Below are positions 41,236 through 50,274 of a stretch of DNA of 64,000 nucleotides, piece after piece. Numbering within the stretch: the stretch's first letter is position 1; each line of letters opens with the position of its first letter. Source of the stretch: Planktosalinus sp963975935. Lineage in GTDB: Bacteria > Bacteroidota > Bacteroidia > Flavobacteriales > Flavobacteriaceae. The notes beneath the pieces are model-generated. The model was not told where the DNA came from. It saw only the letters and a program-made list of their open reading frames with translations, and ran no database searches. The translations under genes were made by a program, and so were the position numbers. The DNA is taken from positions 62,001 to 126,000 of the forward strand of contig CAXBIQ010000008.1 of NCBI GenBank assembly GCA_963975935.1. Direction: 5' to 3'.

Positions 41236-42606
41236 TTATTCGTACACATTATCAGGATTATACCCCAGGTAATCCATTTCATACTCTTTAAAAATGATGC
41301 CGTGGTCTTCCAGTTCTTTTAAAATGGGCTCATAAACCTCTTTTGTGATGGGAAGCTGCACGCCGGGTGTGGATATTTCTCCATTCAGAATTTTGAGTGT
41401 GGCAATGGCAACGGGTAATCCTACGGTTTTTGCCATAGCTGTAAAAATCTGGTCATCACCTTTAATCACCATATGGGAATCGATTTGATGTTTTTCACCA
41501 TTGAGTTCATAACCAAATTTGTGGTACATCACGATCATATCTTTGTCCTCGGGCTCAAGCATCCATTTGTCCATCAGGATTTTTTGAAGGCATTCTGCCG
41601 GAGTGGCATTTTTGAGACCTAATTTTTTGTTGGGATTAAAAATATCCAGTTCCACCAATTTATCCCACATCACATCATCGTGATCGATGTTGAGGTTGTG
41701 GCGCATTTTGAGTTCGACAGAATCTGTAGGCGAATAAGGCAAGAACAAGTTCACAAAATCGCGGTAACTCATATCTTCAGTATCCTGAAGGCGGTAAGAG
41801 TCGTCTGTCATTCCCAGTTGAACAAACATATTCCAGGCTTTACTGAAGCCTACTTTTCTAATGGTGCCACGGTATAAAGTGAGAATATCTTCCAAACCAT
41901 AAACCTCACGATATTTCAGTGAATTTCTGTTGGCATAGCCTTCAAAACGTCCATAGCCATTGATATCTAAAAACTCAGTTCTTCTGAAGAGTCTGTGGTA
42001 TGGAATGTATTTGTATTTTCCTTCCTGGATAAATTCGGCTGCTCCTCCTTGTCCAGCAACAACTACATTTCTGGGATTCCAGGTGAATTTGTAATTCCAG
42101 AGATTGGTATCGCTTTCAGGAGCAACCAAACCGCCACAGAACGATTCAAAAAGTAGCATCTTTCCTCCTTTTTCGCGAATGCGATCAATCACCTGCATGG
42201 CACTCATATGGTCAATCCCCGGATCGAGACCAATTTCGTTCATAAACACCAGTTCTTTTGATTTCACACGGCTATCAAGGCTCATCATTTCATCGCTGAT
42301 GTAAGAGGCTGTGACCATGTTTTTACCAAATTCTAAGCAATCTTTAGCAACTTCAATGTGATAGCGTGCGGGTAGCATAGAAATTACTATGTCTGAATTT
42401 TCTACAGCTTCTCTTCGTTGATTTTCATTGAAGACATCTAAAACAACAGCTTTTGCATTGGGGTGTTTATTGATTAAATGTGTGGCAGCTTTGATTTCAA
42501 GATCGCCAATGGTTATAAACAGGTCTTCTGCCTCAGACTTGTCCAAAAGGTATTTTATTAAACTGCTGGCCGATCGCCCGGCACCAATTATTAAGATATT
42601 CCTCAT
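41236..42606 (-). CDS. Saccharopine dehydrogenase family protein (saccharopine reductase-like)
   Basis: 456-residue NAD(P)-dependent enzyme. Rossmann motif ILIIGAGRSASSLIKYLL at the N-terminus; substrate domain with MNEIGLDPGIDHMSAM, SFCGGLVAPESDTNLWNYKF and a C-terminal Rossmann-closing helix. This is the fungal LYS9-like saccharopine reductase type, common in Bacteroidota where it may act in lysine catabolism or homospermidine-like chemistry; the reaction is inference. Followed by the hydrolase gene on the same transcript; divergent from DUF423 gene. Confidence 0.85.
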   Translation of the reverse strand: MRNILIIGAGRSASSLIKYLLDKSEAEDLFITIGDLEIKAATHLINKHPNAKAVVLDVFNENQRREAVENSDIVISMLPARYHIEVAKDCLEFGKNMVTASYISDEMMSLDSRVKSKELVFMNEIGLDPGIDHMSAMQVIDRIREKGGKMLLFESFCGGLVAPESDTNLWNYKFTWNPRNVVVAGQGGAAEFIQEGKYKYIPYHRLFRRTEFLDINGYGRFEGYANRNSLKYREVYGLEDILTLYRGTIRKVGFSKAWNMFVQLGMTDDSYRLQDTEDMSYRDFVNLFLPYSPTDSVELKMRHNLNIDHDDVMWDKLVELDIFNPNKKLGLKNATPAECLQKILMDKWMLEPEDKDMIVMYHKFGYELNGEKHQIDSHMVIKGDDQIFTAMAKTVGLPVAIATLKILNGEISTPGVQLPITKEVYEPILKELEDHGIIFKEYEMDYLGYNPDNVYE

Positions 42607-42616
42607 TCTAATTTTG

Positions 42617-42624
42617 TAAATTTG
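42617..42624 (+). promoter_or_regulatory. Putative -7 promoter box for DUF423 gene
   Basis: TAAATTTG in the 76-base divergent region, 58 bases before the DUF423 start; exact TAnnTTTG but rather distant. Confidence 0.4.
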
Positions 42625-42682
42625 TGGTGTAAAATATTAGGTTACGAATGTACTAAATTGTAAACGTTTCAAAAAAGGAAGT

Positions 42683-43072
42683 ATGTATAAAAATATGGTT
42701 ATTTGTGGAGTTGTTTTTGCAATGTTGTCTGTGGTTTTTGGTGCTTTTGGAGCACATACTTTAAAATCAATGGTATCAGAAGAGGCTTTAACTACTTTTG
42801 AAGTGGGGGTAAGGTATCAAATGTACCACGCTCTTGGCCTTCTTTTTATTGGTATGTCTCATTTTCTTACAAGGGCTGTTCAAAAACCGGTTTTTATATT
42901 TTTTACTTTAGGAATTTTCTTATTTTCAGGCTCCATATATCTGCTTTCCCTCAATGCTGTATTGCCTTTTGATGCTAGAGTGATTGGATTTGTCACGCCT
43001 CTTGGCGGTACTTGCTTTATCATTGGATGGTTGTACTTTCTGTTTAAAATTATTAAGTTAAAGTCGATATAA
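42683..43072 (+). CDS. DUF423 membrane protein
   Basis: 129 residues and four membrane helices. The family hallmark is FGAFGAHTLKSMVSEEALTT then VGVRYQMYHALGLLFIG near the N-terminus, with LSGSIYLL-like FSGSIYLLSLN later. Function unknown. Apparently a single gene between the saccharopine dehydrogenase and pckA. Confidence 0.9.
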   Translation: MYKNMVICGVVFAMLSVVFGAFGAHTLKSMVSEEALTTFEVGVRYQMYHALGLLFIGMSHFLTRAVQKPVFIFFTLGIFLFSGSIYLLSLNAVLPFDARVIGFVTPLGGTCFIIGWLYFLFKIIKLKSI

Positions 43073-43110
43073 ATCTTCCTTTTTTAAGGGCTTTCTACAT
43101 AAATATTTTT

Positions 43111-43118
43111 TACTTTTG
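43111..43118 (+). promoter_or_regulatory. Putative -7 promoter box for pckA
   Basis: TACTTTTG, 29 bases before the ATG; exact TAnnTTTG. Confidence 0.58.
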
Positions 43119-43147
43119 TAGCCCACAACAATTATTAAATATAAGTT

Positions 43148-44746
43148 ATGGTCAATAGTAACCAAGCAACTAAAAAGATTTCGTTGGACACCTACGGAAT
43201 CAAAAACGCAAAAGTTAACTACCAACTCTCTCCGGACGAACTCCACAAAATCACCATCGAAAAAGGCCAAGGCGTTGAAGCAAATTCAGGAGCATTGGCA
43301 GTCAATACAGGTGAATTTACAGGACGCTCGCCAAAAGACAGGTTTATCGTTAAAGATGATATCACACGGGACAAGGTGTGGTGGGGAAACATCAACATTC
43401 CGTTTCCAACAGATATGTTTGATAGATTATATGACAAAGTCACAGATTATTTATCGGAAAAAGAAGTTTTTGTAAGGGATAGTTATGCTTGCGCCCACGA
43501 CGACTTGAGATTGAACATTCGTGTGGTCAATGAATACCCTTGGTCAAATTTGTTTGCCTTCAATATGTTCCTTCGCCCAGAAGAAAGTGAATTGGAAAAC
43601 TTTAGCCCAGACTGGCTGGTTATCAATGCCCCCGGGTTTATTGCAGACCCCGATGTTGACGGAACCAGACAGCACAATTTTGCCATTCTGAATTTTACAA
43701 AAAAAATTGCCTTAATCGGCGGTACAGGTTATACCGGTGAAATCAAAAAAGGTATTTTTTCTGCCTTGAATTTCATATTGCCCGTTGATAAAAATACCTT
43801 ACCAATGCATTGCTCTGCTAATGTGGGTGAAGACGGTGAAACCGCTATTTTCTTTGGCCTTTCAGGAACAGGAAAAACAACTCTTTCTGCTGATCCCAAC
43901 CGAAAATTGATAGGAGACGATGAGCACGGCTGGACTTCAGATAATAAAATTTTCAACTTTGAAGGTGGGTGTTATGCCAAGGTAATCAACCTTACCGAAG
44001 AGCAAGAGCCGGATATTTACAGAGCCATTAAAAAAGGGGCGATACTGGAGAATGTGATTATGGATGGCAATGGTGAAGTGGACTTCAAAGACATTACCAT
44101 CACGCAGAATACACGTGTGAGTTACCCAATTTATCACATTGACAATATTCAAACCCCATCAATTGCCGAAAACCCGAAAAACATATTTTTCCTTACGGCA
44201 GATGCTTTTGGGGTATTGCCTCCCATCTCAAAATTAACACCGGGACAAGCAGCATACCACTTTATTAGCGGCTACACTGCTAAGGTCGCAGGTACTGAAG
44301 CGGGGGTGGATGAACCTATGCCCAACTTCTCAGCGTGTTTTGGAGCACCGTTTATGCCCTTACACCCTACAAAATATGCCGAGATGCTCAGTAAAAAAAT
44401 GAAAGATGCCGGAGTAAATGTATGGTTAATCAATACGGGGTGGACCGGTGGTCCTTTCGGGATAGGAAGCCGTATGAAATTAAAATACACCCGAGCTATG
44501 ATAACTGCGGCGATGAATGGTGAGCTTAATGATGTGGACTTTGAAAACCACCCAATTTTTGGATTGGCAATGCCCACAAGTTGCCCTAATGTTCCAGACG
44601 AAGTGTTAAATCCAAAAAGCACCTGGAAAAATGCCAAAGCTTATGATGTACAAGCAAAAGAGTTGGCAGCTTCATTCAGGGAGAATTTTGCCAAGTTTGA
44701 GTCTTATGCCAATGATGAGATTATGGGTGGTGCTCCAATTGGGTAA
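43148..44746 (+). CDS. pckA: Phosphoenolpyruvate carboxykinase (ATP)
   Basis: Gluconeogenic enzyme converting oxaloacetate and ATP to phosphoenolpyruvate, 532 residues, cytosolic. Kinase-1a loop FGLSGTGKTTLSADPNRKLI, kinase-2 IGDDEHGW, the substrate Arg in FTGRSPKDRFIVKD, and NTGWTGGPFGIGSRMKL. All catalytic motifs intact. Own promoter box and strong terminator, so monocistronic. Confidence 0.97.
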   Translation: MVNSNQATKKISLDTYGIKNAKVNYQLSPDELHKITIEKGQGVEANSGALAVNTGEFTGRSPKDRFIVKDDITRDKVWWGNINIPFPTDMFDRLYDKVTDYLSEKEVFVRDSYACAHDDLRLNIRVVNEYPWSNLFAFNMFLRPEESELENFSPDWLVINAPGFIADPDVDGTRQHNFAILNFTKKIALIGGTGYTGEIKKGIFSALNFILPVDKNTLPMHCSANVGEDGETAIFFGLSGTGKTTLSADPNRKLIGDDEHGWTSDNKIFNFEGGCYAKVINLTEEQEPDIYRAIKKGAILENVIMDGNGEVDFKDITITQNTRVSYPIYHIDNIQTPSIAENPKNIFFLTADAFGVLPPISKLTPGQAAYHFISGYTAKVAGTEAGVDEPMPNFSACFGAPFMPLHPTKYAEMLSKKMKDAGVNVWLINTGWTGGPFGIGSRMKLKYTRAMITAAMNGELNDVDFENHPIFGLAMPTSCPNVPDEVLNPKSTWKNAKAYDVQAKELAASFRENFAKFESYANDEIMGGAPIG

Positions 44747-44767
44747 CAACTATTGAACACAAATTTT

Positions 44768-44803
44768 AAAGCACGGTCAATAAATGTTGGTCGTGCTTTT
44801 TTA
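44768..44803 (+). terminator. Rho-independent terminator of pckA
   Basis: GCACGGTCAA (44771-44780) pairs with TTGGTCGTGC (44787-44796, two G-T pairs), flanked by AAA and a run of T. Confidence 0.88.
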
Positions 44804-44852
44804 TTGTCTTGTTTTTATTTTTACTATTTTAGATAAAACTATTGCATTACTA

Positions 44853-45503
44853 TTGTTTAAAAAGCTACCATATCTTTTACTCCTGATTCCATTTATTCAA
44901 TTCAGCCAAACTGATTCAATGGAAAAACCTCTTATGTCAAATTGGGTTATTGAGTTAAAAACAGGTTTTACTTTTCAAGCTGACGAACTTGCCAGAATTA
45001 ATGAACAGCCTCCATTAGATCAAGAAATAGGGAATGCCATAAAATTGCAATTCACACCCACGATTCATTATGCAATTTTTGATAATTTGTGGGCGGGTGG
45101 ACACATAGGTTTTGGCTTTACAAGTTACTCTGACAAAAAATCCATGTCTAAAGGTTCTTCTGAAAATTATAAAATTGGTGTTCAATTGCGATATAATTTT
45201 TTAAAACTAATTTCTGAAATCTATCTTCATGCTGAAATTGGCTCTAATTATAATTATTTAAACTTGCGAGAAAGCAACCCTGAACAGTTTACTGAATCAG
45301 ACTCCTATATAAAATCCTATCTAGATTTGGGGGCAAATTTTGTTTTTTCGGAAAATTGGACGGCAGCGATTGTATTTAAAGATGTATTCTATAATTATAG
45401 TTCTGCGCCAAATTTTGAAAATCGCAAAGGTTTTGGTAATTCTAATATTTTTAAAAATTTTATTGAATTCCCTTATTTTTCAGTAATTTACAATTTGAAA
45501 TAA
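44853..45503 (+). CDS. Secreted outer-membrane beta-barrel-like hypothetical protein
   Basis: About 217 residues from TTG 44853, which gives a normal signal peptide (FKKLPYLLLLIPFIQFSQ, cleaved before TDS). An ATG at 44784 in the same frame lies within the pckA terminator and is unlikely. The mature part has alternating strands typical of a small barrel (WAGGHIGFGFTSYSD, YKIGVQLRYNFLKL, SYLDLGANFVFSENW) and ends with an aromatic-rich strand. No close family named. Probably co-transcribed with the small secreted gene 26 bases on. Confidence 0.62.
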   Translation: MFKKLPYLLLLIPFIQFSQTDSMEKPLMSNWVIELKTGFTFQADELARINEQPPLDQEIGNAIKLQFTPTIHYAIFDNLWAGGHIGFGFTSYSDKKSMSKGSSENYKIGVQLRYNFLKLISEIYLHAEIGSNYNYLNLRESNPEQFTESDSYIKSYLDLGANFVFSENWTAAIVFKDVFYNYSSAPNFENRKGFGNSNIFKNFIEFPYFSVIYNLK

Positions 45504-45528
45504 TATTCTTTTATAAACCATTTTTATC

Positions 45529-45948
45529 ATGAAGCATATAATTACTATCCTTACATTTTTTTCATTTAGTATCTTAATGACTATAAATGGTCAAAGCAGC
45601 TACTTAAACTACATAGAAAATGAATCCAAAGCCTTAAGTGTTCCTGTAGAATCCTTTTTTTATGTGTCTGATTCTTCTACTGAAAAATTTATAGAAAATA
45701 TGCAACCTGCACTAATTGCTTTTGTGAAAGGAGATCTCTCAACTTCTATAGATGAAATAGAAGGTCATGATGATCAGGAGGGTGTGGTAAATTTAAACTC
45801 AAGTTGTAGTGTGCAACAACTCACAAAAGATCACATAGTAAAACATTTGAATGATAAAAAGTCTTATGAAGGCATTGTCGTAAAAAACATTCAAGATCAA
45901 AAGACCTTTACTTTTAATGAAGACCAAATAGTTGCTGTTGTTTTATAA
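45529..45948 (+). CDS. Small secreted hypothetical protein
   Basis: 139 residues with a signal peptide (to TINGQS, about 22) and a mixed acidic domain containing a single Cys (NSSCSVQQL). No family recognised. Follows the barrel-like gene by 25 bases. The reading frame after the stop continues open for 50 codons, see the entry at 45970. Confidence 0.55.
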   Translation: MKHIITILTFFSFSILMTINGQSSYLNYIENESKALSVPVESFFYVSDSSTEKFIENMQPALIAFVKGDLSTSIDEIEGHDDQEGVVNLNSSCSVQQLTKDHIVKHLNDKKSYEGIVVKNIQDQKTFTFNEDQIVAVVL

Positions 45949-45969
45949 AGTTCAAAGTTAAGACCGTTT

Positions 45970-46101
45970 ATGGACCAATATTTAGCACCACTTAAAAAAC
46001 TAAAAGAGGAAGAAAACATTCCATATATCATCTTAACTATGGACTTGGAAGAAATTAAAGGACTTCCAGATTTGTATCAAAACTCAGTTTTTGAAAATTA
46101 G
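45970..46101 (+). CDS. Possible small ORF, in frame with the upstream gene
   Basis: 43 codons, MDQYLAPLKKLKEEENIPYI then LTMDLEEIKGLPDLYQ, ending just before a terminator. It is in the same frame as the 139-residue secreted protein, with only one stop codon between and no stop in the 7 intervening codons. It may be a separate small protein, a C-terminal part cut off by a nonsense change, or chance. Confidence 0.35.
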   Translation: MDQYLAPLKKLKEEENIPYIILTMDLEEIKGLPDLYQNSVFEN

Positions 46102-46114
46102 TTTCTACCTAAAT

Positions 46115-46149
46115 AAAAAAAGCGGCACTTTTTCAAGTGCCGCTTTTTT
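46115..46149 (+). terminator. Bidirectional terminator
   Basis: AAAAAAGCGGCACTT (46116-46130) pairs perfectly with AAGTGCCGCTTTTTT (46135-46149), loop of 4. Serves the small secreted genes and the convergent hemD transcript. Confidence 0.92.
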
Positions 46150-46173
46150 AATTACTATTTCTCTTTTAGGGAT

Positions 46174-46923
46174 TTATTTCTTTTTGTTGGCTTCAACAAT
46201 ATACTTCTCTAATGCCATCGTCATTGAAGGTGTCTCAGGAGTGGGTGCCTGGATATCCACGCGCAAACCACTTTCCTTAGCCGCCTGCACAGTGGTGTTT
46301 CCAAAAACGGCAATGCGGGTGTCATTTTGCTCAAAATCAGGAAAGTTTTCCCATAGTGATTTGATCCCGCTTGGGCTGAAAAACACCAGAATATCATAAT
46401 ACACATCTTTCAGGTCTGAAAGGTCACTTACCACAGTTTTATAGAATGTGGCTTGTTTCCATTTTACCTTCAAGGCGTTTAAAGTTTCAGGAACGTCCGG
46501 TTTTAGAACATCTGAACAAGGTAGTAAAAAGTTTTCGTTTTTGTATTTTTTTATAACCGGCGAAAGCTCTGCAAAGGTGCGTTTGCCCACATAAATTTTC
46601 CGCTTGCGGTACACCACATATTTTTGCAGGTAGAAAGCAACGGCTTCAGACAGGCAAAAGTATTTTAATGTATCAGGCACTTTATAGCGCATTTCTTCGG
46701 CAATCCTGAAAAAATGATCTACAGAATTCCGGCTGGTAAGTATAATGGCGGTATAATTATTTAAATCTACTTTCTGAGCGCGAACGTCCTTGCTGGGAAC
46801 ACCTTCTACGTGGATAAAAGGTCTGAAATCTATTTTTACTTTTTGCTTTTCAACAAGCTCAAAGTAGGGAGAGTTTTCGATTTTAGGTTCTGGTTGGGAA
46901 ACCAAAATTGTTTTCACTTTCAT
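46174..46923 (-). CDS. hemD: Uroporphyrinogen-III synthase
   Basis: Cyclises hydroxymethylbilane to uroporphyrinogen III in haem and sirohaem synthesis; 249 residues in two Rossmann-like lobes. HemD sequences are poorly conserved, but VKTILVSQPEPKIENSPYFE, ILTSRNSVDHFFRIAEEM, LVFFSPSGIKSLWENFPD-like segment (LVFFSPSGIKSLWEN) and RIAVFGNTTVQAAKESGLRV match the family. Its upstream DUF4271 neighbour and facing ppm gene are the standard flavobacterial arrangement. Confidence 0.9.
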   Translation of the reverse strand: MKVKTILVSQPEPKIENSPYFELVEKQKVKIDFRPFIHVEGVPSKDVRAQKVDLNNYTAIILTSRNSVDHFFRIAEEMRYKVPDTLKYFCLSEAVAFYLQKYVVYRKRKIYVGKRTFAELSPVIKKYKNENFLLPCSDVLKPDVPETLNALKVKWKQATFYKTVVSDLSDLKDVYYDILVFFSPSGIKSLWENFPDFEQNDTRIAVFGNTTVQAAKESGLRVDIQAPTPETPSMTMALEKYIVEANKKK

Positions 46924-46957
46924 AAACCTGGTTGTTTTTTTTAGTTAAAATTTCACG

Positions 46958-47611
46958 TTACACTATTATCTTGTATAAGATAAAATAGGGTGAAATTTCG
47001 AGTGCGCAAAGATATAAAATAAAATAAAAAAAATGGCCCCTTATTAACTTTTCATAGGTTTTATAACTGTAAATCAATGAAAAGACATTTGCCCCTATAA
47101 TTAATAATACAATAGCGACCAATAAACCGGAGCTTAGAGGCAATGTATACAGCAAAAGCATGTTGATGCCCACAAGAAACAAGGCAATTAAATTTCTGTA
47201 GCTCAATTTGTGATAGAGATAATTATCAATAAAAATATCTATTGAAAAAAGATTGGCAATAATCTTTTCAATATAATATTTCAACCCCATAAATAAAGCA
47301 AAATAGCCTGCTATCTGAACAAAAAAGAGTGTCTCGCCAAGGTTTATTTCCTTTAAAAAATAACTGCTTAAAATAAAGGCAAAAAGCGATAGTGAAAGGA
47401 TTTGAACAATAAGCAGCAGGATATTGAAAGGCGTAAAAATACTTTTATTTTTTCCCTGAACCAAAAAGTATTTATTGGTAAACACCAGCATAACAAACTC
47501 GTTAAACCTCGGGCTGTTCAACCATTTTGCAACCGCTATTAAAATCAAACAGCAAAAGATCAGCAAAGTAATCCAGTCCGGAGTGGTGCTATTTTTTAAA
47601 ATTACTTCCAA
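46958..47611 (-). CDS. DUF4271 membrane protein
   Basis: 217 residues with about six membrane helices (from TPDWITLLIFCCL on) and the soluble stretch NSPRFNEFVMLVFTNKYF early on, characteristic of DUF4271, a Bacteroidota family that sits next to hemD. Function unknown. It is first in the transcript with hemD 34 bases downstream. Confidence 0.85.
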   Translation of the reverse strand: MEVILKNSTTPDWITLLIFCCLILIAVAKWLNSPRFNEFVMLVFTNKYFLVQGKNKSIFTPFNILLLIVQILSLSLFAFILSSYFLKEINLGETLFFVQIAGYFALFMGLKYYIEKIIANLFSIDIFIDNYLYHKLSYRNLIALFLVGINMLLLYTLPLSSGLLVAIVLLIIGANVFSLIYSYKTYEKLIRGHFFYFILYLCALEISPYFILYKIIV

Positions 47612-47630
47612 ATACCCTCTTAATTTTGTA

Positions 47631-47638
47631 CAAATTTA
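47631..47638 (-). promoter_or_regulatory. Putative -7 promoter box for DUF4271-hemD
   Basis: TAAATTTG on the minus strand, 20 bases before the ATG. Confidence 0.55.
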
Positions 47639-47706
47639 CTGTAAATTAAGAGGAAATTAACTTAAGGTATACTATTTTTTAAGTCATTAATGAATAGAAA
47701 AATCAG

Positions 47707-47714
47707 TACATTTG
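47707..47714 (+). promoter_or_regulatory. Putative -7 promoter box for the ppm operon
   Basis: TACATTTG, 16 bases before ATG 47730; supports that ATG over the in-frame TTG at 47712. Confidence 0.58.
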
Positions 47715-47729
47715 CGCAAAATTTGGAGT

Positions 47730-48461
47730 ATGTCCAAAGCTTTAATCGTTATACCCACATATAATGAAATTGAGAATATCGAACGGTTGTTGCGGAATAT
47801 TTTTTCGCTGCAGCGAAAGTTTGATGTGTTGGTGGTAGATGACAATTCACCGGATTTAACTTCAAAGAAAGTACAAGAACTCCAGGCTGAATTTCCAAAC
47901 AAACTTCATCTGGAAGTAAGGCAACAAAAAGACGGCCTGGGAACGGCATACATTCACGGGTTTAAATGGGCGCTGGAGCGGGAATATCAATATATTTTTG
48001 AAATGGATGCAGATTTTTCACACAACCCAAATGACCTCATCAGGTTGTATAATGCATGTGATAAAAAAGGTTTTGATGTTGCGATAGGTTCCCGATATGT
48101 TACGGGCGTGAATGTAGTCAATTGGCCCATGAGTCGTGTTTTACTTTCCTGGATTGCATCAAAATATGTAAGGTTTATTACCCGAATGCCCATTTTTGAC
48201 ACCACGGCAGGTTTTGTTTGTTACCGGAGGGAGGTTTTAGAAAAAATAAACCTCGATAAAATACATTTTGTGGGCTATGCGTTTCAAATAGAAATGAAAT
48301 TTAAAGCCTATCTGAGTAACTTTAAAATTACTGAAGTTCCCGTAATCTTTACAGACCGGACAAAAGGAGAATCAAAAATGAGCGGGGGCATCATTTCTGA
48401 AGCTGTGTTTGGAGTACTGTCAATGAAATTTAAAAGCTTGTTTAACCGCTATGAAATATAA
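47730..48461 (+). CDS. Polyprenol monophosphomannose synthase
   Basis: 243-residue GT2 enzyme (DPM1-like) that makes polyprenyl-phosphate-mannose from GDP-mannose for use by GT-C enzymes. ALIVIPTYNEIENIERLLR, LVVDDNSPDLT, metal site MDADFSHNP (around residue 88), and SRYVTGVNVVNWP; no C-terminal membrane domain, as in short bacterial forms. Start ATG 47730 chosen since it follows the -7 box and MSKALIVIP is the usual N-terminus. Three-base gap to dihydroorotase. Confidence 0.88.
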   Translation: MSKALIVIPTYNEIENIERLLRNIFSLQRKFDVLVVDDNSPDLTSKKVQELQAEFPNKLHLEVRQQKDGLGTAYIHGFKWALEREYQYIFEMDADFSHNPNDLIRLYNACDKKGFDVAIGSRYVTGVNVVNWPMSRVLLSWIASKYVRFITRMPIFDTTAGFVCYRREVLEKINLDKIHFVGYAFQIEMKFKAYLSNFKITEVPVIFTDRTKGESKMSGGIISEAVFGVLSMKFKSLFNRYEI

Positions 48462-48464
48462 AAA

Positions 48465-49805
48465 ATGCACACTGTTTTAATAAAAAATGCAAAAGTTGTC
48501 AATGAAGGAACCATCCAAAACTGCGATGTGCTCATTCAAAATGAAGTGATTATTGAAATAGCAGAATCCATAAGTGCGAAATCTTCAGACACACAAATTA
48601 TTGATGCTGAAGGCAACTACTTATTGCCCGGCATTATTGATGACCAGGTGCATTTCAGGGAGCCCGGTCTCACTCACAAAGCTGAGATTGGAAGTGAATC
48701 TAAAGCCGCTGTTGCCGGAGGAATCACTTCTTTTATCGAAATGCCCAACACTTTTCCAAATGCTACCACAATTGACCTCTTGGAAGACAAATTTGAAATT
48801 GCTAAGAATACTTCGTGGGCAAACTATTCCTTTATGTTTGGCGGCACCAATGACAATCTCGATGAGATTTTAAAAGTTGATCCCAAAAAGGTAGCAGCAT
48901 TAAAATTGTTTTTAGGCTCCTCAACCGGAAACATGCTTGTTGATAATCCCAAGGTCTTGGAAGAAATATTTTCAAAATCAAAACTGCTCATTGCAGTTCA
49001 TTGTGAAGATGAAACCACCATTAAAAACAATTTAGAGACCCATATAAAAAAATATGGTGAAGACATCCCGATGGAATTTCACCCGGTGATAAGAAGTGAA
49101 GAAGCATGTTATCTTTCTTCTTCAAGAGCCATCGCTTTGGCTAAAAAAACAGGGGCTCGTTTGCATGTATTTCACCTTTCGACTGCAAAAGAAACAGAAT
49201 TATTTGAAAATAAAACACCTCTTGATAAAAAGAAAATCACTGCCGAGGTTTGTATCCACCACCTTTGGTTCTCCGATGAAGATTATAAAGAAAAAGGAAC
49301 CCTGATCAAATGGAATCCTGCCGTGAAAACCGCAAGTGACCGTGACGGGTTGTGGAAAGCCCTGCTGGATGACCGCATTGACGTGATTGCTACTGACCAT
49401 GCACCCCACACGCTCGATGAAAAGAAAAATGTTTACACAAAAGCTCCTTCCGGCGGGCCTTTGGTTCAACATGCACTGGTTGCCATGCTGGAGAATTTTC
49501 ACCGTGAAAAAATAAGCCTTGAAAAGATAGTTGAAAAAATGTGCCACAATCCGGCAATACTGTTTCAAATAAAAGACCGCGGTTTTATAAGAAAAGGCTA
49601 CAAAGCTGATTTGGTTTTAGTAGATTTATATGCTCCCTGGACGGTAAACAAGAGTAACATCCTCTATAAATGTGGCTGGTCCCCGTTTGAAGGGTTTACT
49701 TTTAAATCAAGGATAACACACACCCTTGTCAATGGGAAAATAGTTTATAACAATTCAAAATTCTCAAAACAAAGCAATGCACAACGCCTTGAATTCAATC
49801 GTTAA
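48465..49805 (+). CDS. pyrC: Dihydroorotase
   Basis: Pyrimidine pathway amidohydrolase, 446 residues. Metal site region is IIDDQVHFREPGLTHKAE, where the first His of the usual HxH is Gln; I recall this as normal for Bacteroidota dihydroorotases. Other sites: KLFLGSSTGNMLVDN (carboxylated Lys), VHCEDE, HVFHLSTAKE and VIATDHAPHTLDEK. Second gene of the operon after ppm; overlaps the DUF4296 gene by 29 bases. Confidence 0.92.
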   Translation: MHTVLIKNAKVVNEGTIQNCDVLIQNEVIIEIAESISAKSSDTQIIDAEGNYLLPGIIDDQVHFREPGLTHKAEIGSESKAAVAGGITSFIEMPNTFPNATTIDLLEDKFEIAKNTSWANYSFMFGGTNDNLDEILKVDPKKVAALKLFLGSSTGNMLVDNPKVLEEIFSKSKLLIAVHCEDETTIKNNLETHIKKYGEDIPMEFHPVIRSEEACYLSSSRAIALAKKTGARLHVFHLSTAKETELFENKTPLDKKKITAEVCIHHLWFSDEDYKEKGTLIKWNPAVKTASDRDGLWKALLDDRIDVIATDHAPHTLDEKKNVYTKAPSGGPLVQHALVAMLENFHREKISLEKIVEKMCHNPAILFQIKDRGFIRKGYKADLVLVDLYAPWTVNKSNILYKCGWSPFEGFTFKSRITHTLVNGKIVYNNSKFSKQSNAQRLEFNR

Positions 49806-50274
49806 AAAAAGTAAAGTAGTAATTTTACTGCTTAGCTCTGTCTTTATCGGCTGTCAGGATATTAAACGCCCTGAAAAGCCCGAAAACCTCATCCAGGAAG
49901 ATAAAATGGTTGAAGTGCTGGTTGATGTGCATTTGTTTAATTCGGGCAAAAGTTATAACCGCATGCCGCTTCAGCAAACAGGTCTTACGCCACACCAATT
50001 CATTTATGAAAAACACGGTATTGACAGTTTACAATATGAGAAAAGTAACGCTTATTATGGTGCAGACCTGGATAAGTATGCCGCCATACATGCCCGCGCT
50101 AAGGCTATTTTAGAAAAGAGAAAAAGTGAAGTGGATACCCTCCTAGCAAGGGAAGTACAAAGAAGGGATTCAATTTCTAAAGTTAATGATTCTTTACGGT
50201 TGCTGAAAAATAAAACAGGAACTCCAACGCTTCAAGTTTCAAAGAGCATATCCCGTGATACTACCGGGAATTAA
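49777..50274 (+). CDS. DUF4296 lipoprotein
   Basis: About 160 residues with lipobox SVFIGCQDI, then the conserved DUF4296 block ENLIQEDKMVEVLVDVHLFN and a coiled, charged C-terminus. Function unknown; the family is found only in Bacteroidota and commonly follows dihydroorotase. The start could be ATG 49777 (overlap of 29 bases) or TTG 49792. Overlaps the convergent SDR gene by 14 bases at the 3' end. Confidence 0.85.
   Translation: MHNALNSIVKKSKVVILLLSSVFIGCQDIKRPEKPENLIQEDKMVEVLVDVHLFNSGKSYNRMPLQQTGLTPHQFIYEKHGIDSLQYEKSNAYYGADLDKYAAIHARAKAILEKRKSEVDTLLAREVQRRDSISKVNDSLRLLKNKTGTPTLQVSKSISRDTTGN

Noticed and set aside
48465..49805. Gln in place of the first metal-binding His of dihydroorotase (DDQVHFREPG)
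   Set aside because: I recall the same Gln in other Bacteroidota dihydroorotases, and the other ligands are intact, so it is probably a family trait and not a sign of inactivity.
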